DNA of 64,000 bases, from assembly GCA_023213395.1 (NCBI GenBank), contig CM041465.1:126363741-126427740 (forward strand). Direction: 5' to 3'. A program made the position numbers and the translations under genes. Positions 59,283 to 64,000 of this stretch are shown piece by piece (the stretch's first letter is position 1; the number at the start of each line of letters is the position of its first letter). The stretch comes from Cycas panzhihuaensis. Taxonomy: Eukaryota > Cycadophyta. The notes beneath the pieces are model-generated. The model did no database searches. It saw only the letters and a program-made list of their open reading frames with translations, and was not told the DNA's origin.

Positions 59283-59502
59283 TGTTAAGATATAATGTTT
59301 TATCTAGGTCAGAAAAGGGGGTCATATTAGACCAACCCTTAAATGCTCTCATGAGATCATGCCACTTGGCAATATCTGAGTGATTGGTTACATTAGTGGT
59401 TGTAACCAACTCATGACTCTTGTATACTTAAGCAAATTGAATCTCAATAGAAAATCATCTCATTCCTTTCCCAGTTTGTTTCTGATCTGCGTTTTTTCAA
59501 CA
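59283..59502 (+). repeat. 3' LTR of the copia element (220 bp)
   Basis: Appears identical to 54362-54581; followed by GATTC and resumed host sequence 'acgtatttattatagg'. Confidence 0.97.
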
Positions 59503-59507
59503 GATTC
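59503..59507. other. Target-site duplication GATTC, right
   Basis: Matches 54357-54361. Confidence 0.95.
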
Positions 59508-60250
59508 ACGTATTTATTATAGGGTGTACCCTATGCTTGGCACAAATAATTACACCCAACTAAGACATGGGAGAATATTATGAAGTAATTTAAGGAGATA
59601 TTGCAAAAGTTTTTAAGTGATGAGGTAGTGGAGTTATCTCTCAAGGAAATGAGATAAAGGCTAGTAGAATTACTATTAATACATATATAAAAAATAAATA
59701 TTAAAGTTGTAAGTATTATGAATGGAGAAAAAATCATGGATTATAATAAGAGAAACTATTTATAAATGGGCTAAATTCTAAAGTAAGGGCCACAGTGGTG
59801 ACTCATTCCTTGAAATGCTTCTATTTCACACATGAGTTGGTATGCAACCATAAACCTTATTATTTAGATCACGAGACAAAATGTAATAATTAATAAGCCA
59901 AAATATAAATAAACCTTGCTATTAAGTAACAAAAGTAAAGGAGACCTCAAAAGTAGAAGCCTTTAAAAAGGAAGTCATAAGGTTAAAGTTATAAAGAAAG
60001 AAACCTCAACTTACTAAGGAGAAGAAGAACAAAAAAATATAGGGGTAACGAACGGTAATTGAAGAAGTGGTGTCACATTTGTGATAATAATTCATATTCT
60101 GGTAAAAAATGTGACCTAAATGAGAGGAATAATATGGTAAAAAAGTAAAGTATATGGTGTTATATTTGTGATTTGGATAACCATAAAATGAATAAACACT
60201 ATTTTAATATATGTAAAATAAACCAATACGGTACAAGTTATGGAAGAAGG
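59508..60250 (+). pseudogene. Plus-strand gag relic with two zinc knuckles (U2 class, second copy)
   Basis: Homologous to 19080-19810 with the same class deletion near 59837. The knuckle region lies near 60070-60215. Confidence 0.55.
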
Positions 60251-60889
60251 AACAACTGAACCATGATGCAATATACTAATGAAGCAGGAAGGCATGTGAA
60301 AAAGTAATAATGCATGAAGAGAGTAAAGGAAATGTACTAAACTAACTAAAATAATAGAGATAAAATTAATCTATCCTCATAGAAAATACCTATAGAGAGA
60401 TCAAACATCACGTAATAAGAAGGCTGTCAAAATCTAAGAGGCCCACTAGAGCGTATATGCCCAAACTATTGAGAAAAGTATGTGCTTGGCCTATTGTAGA
60501 TACCCTTTATAAAGAAGAATGTCCTATCCTAACCCAGACTCTTAAATATACCTAAAACACTAGACTCAATCTTAAAATATGAGAAGGGACTAACTAGAGC
60601 AAGAGGCCTAAAGGAGTTAAGACCATAGGATCCATATGATCATTAGGTAGGTTCTTGGAAAATTATCAATAGTAGTGACTCATCTCACATAAGTTTGAGA
60701 TAGGCTAATAGTACATGCATTTAACTCCAACTAGCATCAAGCTCTAATAGGTAAAATAAAAAGAGGCCACTGCTCTCAATAAGATGCATAGAGTTCACTC
60801 AGTTGTTGAGGCCACACATATAAACGCATAGTGAGGGTAGATGCCCACCATTAGGCCAATCAGAATATGAATCGTAAGACTCTTCTCAC
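60251..60889. other. AT-rich spacer of the tandem unit (U2, second copy)
   Basis: No gene is recognised. Confidence 0.5.
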
Positions 60890-61399
60890 ATAAGGCCAAA
60901 AGATCACCTCTCTCATCTAATGGTTAAATCTAGGTTCAAAGAAAGTGATCTACCTTATTTGTAAAAGAATAAGTACTTTGAGATATTATGTATCTTGATG
61001 TATTTTGTATATGCAAGAAGATAATTTATATCTTCTTGTTGTTTAGGAGATTAAAGTCAAATAATTATTGTTGAACTAATTTCTAGGTGTGATGTTGATG
61101 TACTCTAAAGTAAATAAATAGGAATTCATTATTTTGAATCAAATAAGAAAACCAATGACAAAAAAGAGTTAAATTTAAGAATCGAAATGTTTACTAGACG
61201 AATAAAGAGCGTAGAAGCTGTTTTCTTTCATTGTGTTTGGACGTTACTAATATTGACAACACAATGTAGATGATGCACTATCAAGAGCGAATGATTCCCA
61301 GGGATTACATCTACCTTCATTTTAGTTTGTAGAAATGGTGCTTCAAAGCTTCCTTAGTAGAAAGACGTTCCCTTGGGTCAAACTTCAACAAACCTCGAA
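60890..61399 (-). pseudogene. LAMMER kinase 3' tail relic (U2, second copy)
   Basis: Homologous to 5931-6420 and ends at the next unit junction. Confidence 0.75.
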
Positions 61400-64000
61400 G
61401 ATGGGGTGTTGTTTGAAGAAAACGTCTTCTTTAAGGTCTCTGTTGAGGAAAGTACCCTTCACATCTGTTTGCTAAATATGTCGATTAAATTAGATTGCTA
61501 AGGACATAACCAAATGGAATGTGATCACATTGGCTACCGGTGCAAAGGTCTTATCATAATCAATCCCCTCTTGTTATTTAAAAGCTCTTGTTATAAGGCG
61601 AGCTTTGCGAGTGTCATACTTTGTAAGGCCTTTTAGCAGTTATGGGAGGAGGAACATCCATTAATAATTGTTATACCCATTAGGATTTAGTTGAATGCTA
61701 GTGGCTTCCACCTGAAGTTCATCAACTAAAATTGGAGGTAAAGTTATACTTTCTTGAGTTGTTGATGTAGATGCTACTGGAATCGATGAAGGAAATTTGG
61801 TGTAGGAGGAGACTAGTTTTGATGGCTCCACAATTTGTCCAAGAGTCACTTAAGATACATAAACTACTTCTACTACTATAATATAAGGTTGAGGTGAAGG
61901 TAGGTCCTATGAATCTTCTATAAATATTATATCTCGTGTTGCGTAAACTTGGTTACCAACTATGTCAAACACTTTATAGGCTTTACAACCAAGTACATAG
62001 CTAAAGAAGATGCATTTCAGTCTCTTGTCATCAAGCTTCTTTTCATTTTCCTTTGAAATATATTTATATTCCATGCATCCAAAGATTTGCACGAGTACTA
62101 TCGATGGTTTCTGACCTGACCAAACTTCTTCAAGAGTAATATTCCTAAGTGCAATTCTAGGACTTATGTTGGTTAGGTAAGTAGTTATGGTTGTGGCATC
62201 AACCCAAGATCTGGTGGTAAGATTTGCAACACTAAGCATGGCTTCTCCTTTATTTATCAATGTCTAATTCATTCTTTTGACTACACCATTTTGTTGAGGT
62301 GTGTGAGGAGTTGGGAACTGATGTTGGATGCCATGTTCTTTGCCCAAAATGTTGAACTGATTAGAACTATACTCTAAGCCACCATTATCAGATTTAAGGA
62401 GCTTGATTATCATTCTACTTTTCTTTTTTATGGCAACTTTGAACTCTTTGAATTTATTTAGGGTTTTATACTTTTTTCTCAGGAGATAGACCTACATTTT
62501 CCTTGAGAAGTCATCTATGAATGTGATGAAATGCCAGCTTTTATTGAGTGGTTAGACAGGTACCGATCCGCGAATTTCTGGGTGGACCGTCTCTAACGGC
62601 GCTGAGGATCTCCATGCATTCTTAGAAGGAAAAATTTCTCTTTAGTGCTTTTCTATTAGGCAAGCCTCACATATGTTGTTGTACCTCTTAATTTTATGTA
62701 AACCATGTACCATTTGGAGCTTAAACATGAGGTCCAAGCTTTGCATGTTTAAATGACTTAGGCATTAATTCCATAGGTGTACTTTGGAGCTATTTGAGAT
62801 GATAATTTCCTTTCAATATGAGAATTCACCTGGTTCTTATATACAGGGGGACTCTTCATTAATGACTTCATTTACCTTATCAATTTGAGCTATGTTGGGA
62901 ATTGAACAAGCTTCATTTTATGGAGTAGTTGTAAGGGGGATACCACCCAACCTATATAGGCCACCATCTTCATATCTTATGGCCACAAGCTTGCACGTTG
63001 CATGATCTGCGATTCTACTAATGCCCTAGACAAAGAGGACATCTAAATTCTGTTTGTTTATTTCATTGATATAGGGCAAGTTCATCTCCATTTCAGGTGC
63101 AAGGAATATATTATTGATGTGGTGCCTCATATTGGAGTCCTTCAAAGCTATTGGAGCCCTACCAATTTTGGTATTATCGTAAGTCAAATTATCCCCAAAT
63201 GTGATAGTTTAAGTATCATTGAAGGTCTCTTCTAATATTTTTCTAATCCGATCATATATCTCGTTGCACGACTCGAAGCCATGCATCCTCATCAAGTTGT
63301 GCAGAAAGAGCTGTAAAAAATAGGTGATGGAAGGAGGAATCCTAATTGTGTACCACATTACTTCCGTATTATTTATTATTATGCTGGTTTCTTTAATTTT
63401 TGATAGTGAATTGTAGCTTATTTTGAGGTCTTTCTCCTTGAGCAGGTCTCAGATTCCAATTGTGTTGGTAGAATTGGCCTTGTGGTTGGAATGATGACCC
63501 TTCTTATTGTTGAATAAGGCCTTTTTATTGGAAATATAGGCCTCCTTGTTACAAAATAAGACCTCGCTATTATGGAAACGGGGCTCTTTGTAGAAGGCAC
63601 GATCCTCCTTAGTAATATCCTTGTCTCTATTAAGAGTAACTAGGACCTCCTTGTTGATATGAGGGTGGTCCTTATTAGTAGATTAGGCCTAATCGTTGAT
63701 AATAAGAGATAGCTTATTAGAAGCGAGGCCTATATGATTGGCTCAATTGATTTTACAAGAGTTGTGAATCAACTTGTCCTCACTTGCATTAACAGAAGTG
63801 CCTTTTTTTATCATAGTAGAGGCAATTGACATCTGGTCTAACCTATTAATTCTTTTAAAGTTGTGCATATGGCTGGTATTGAGACTGCTGATGCCAATGA
63901 GTTAGATGGGAGGAGGAGGTGTTAATTGGTTATTACTTCTCTTAGGTTGGTTGTTGATATGGCTCTTGGGATATGGTCAGAGAATCCAAGTGTTGAGTTA
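61400..64000. repeat. Tandem unit, U3 class, third occurrence (right-truncated)
   Basis: From 62044 it aligns with both 1 and 21613, so a third macro-repeat begins here. The class mark 'ggaaaaatttctctttag' is present near 62630. Confidence 0.85.
61400..64000 (-). pseudogene. Ty1/copia gag-PR-IN-RT(start) relic (U3 class, third occurrence)
   Basis: The integrase C-terminal stretch is open for 117 residues at 61907-62260 (WVDATTITTYLTNISPR, FGCMEYKYISKENEKKLD). Pre-integrase lies near 62640-62760 and protease near 63270. The Gag part is cut by the window edge. Confidence 0.75.

Larger units (their letters stand above)
54362..59502 (+). mobile_element. Ty1/copia LTR retrotransposon, young insertion, broken polyprotein
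   Basis: 5141 bp with 220 bp LTRs, initiator-Met-type PBS, Gag, protease, integrase, RT and RNase H in copia order, a polypurine tract and a 5 bp TSD. By eye the two LTRs have no difference, which implies a recent insertion. The coding part nevertheless needs a stop and many frame changes to be bridged. Short LTRs and total length are compatible with Ale/Retrofit-like lineages, but the lineage is not certain. Confidence 0.95.
51353..61399. repeat. Tandem unit, U2 class, second copy, split by insertion 2
   Basis: About 4.9 kb after removing 54362-59507. It shares the U2 gag deletion (near 59837) with 16071-20968. Confidence 0.9.

Noticed and set aside
1-64000. CRISPR array, rRNA, tRNA or bacterial operon
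   Set aside because: No short spaced direct repeats, no rRNA or tRNA-like folds noticed, and all recognised proteins are plant transposon or plant kinase types.
1-64000. Centromeric satellite identity of the array
   Set aside because: The higher-order pattern is similar in form, but the monomers are several kilobases of transposon relics. Nothing in the sequence shows centromere function.

Overview
The window looks like heterochromatic nuclear DNA from a seed plant with a large, transposon-rich genome. The evidence is Ty1/copia and Ty3/gypsy polyprotein relics, a plant-type LAMMER (AFC) kinase retrocopy, a plant-mobile-domain gene and a Tat/Ogre-like LTR retrotransposon. No single-copy host gene, rRNA, tRNA or CRISPR array is visible. 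The species cannot be named from the sequence.

Backbone. Leaving out two later insertions, the whole window is a higher-order tandem repeat. A ~4.9 kb AT-rich unit recurs, recognised by a shared junction at 4228, 11192, 16071, 20969, 25841, 46412, 51353 and 61400. Four unit classes follow one another (U1 4879 bp, U2 4898 bp, U3 4872 bp, UK 6964 bp) and make a 21.6 kb macro-repeat. Parts of three macro-repeats are present. Each short unit holds a decayed Ty1/copia gag-PR-IN-RT(start) relic on the minus strand, a decayed gag with two zinc knuckles on the plus strand, and the 3' tail and 3' flank of a LAMMER kinase gene, also minus. The UK class instead holds the complete intronless kinase (6338-7509 and 27957-29128, minus), a Ty3/gypsy integrase relic, the rest of the copia RT/RNase H and part of its LTR. 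It lacks the copia gag and the plus-strand gag.

Insertion 1 (30400-43984, TSD GTGAC). This is a GC-rich Tat/Ogre-like LTR element with ~2.5 kb LTRs, a tRNA-Arg-like PBS and a purine-rich tract. It encodes Gag and protease (with frameshifts) and a free-standing RNase H (40706-41128), but no recognisable reverse transcriptase or integrase. Inside it, in antisense, lies what reads as a whole host-type gene: TATA box, three exons, two GT-AG introns that join in frame, a plant mobile domain and a coiled-coil tail, with one in-frame TGA (37731-40007, minus). This is the most interesting object in the window.

Insertion 2 (54362-59502, TSD GATTC). This is a 5.1 kb Ty1/copia element with 220 bp LTRs that look identical, yet with a polyprotein broken at many places. 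The uninterrupted target sites for both insertions survive in the neighbouring macro-repeat (8776-8780 and 19071-19075), so both insertions happened after the 21.6 kb duplication.

Caution. Near-identical copies differ mainly in short complex patches that recur at the same positions. Some of these, and some frameshifts, may be consensus errors rather than biology.
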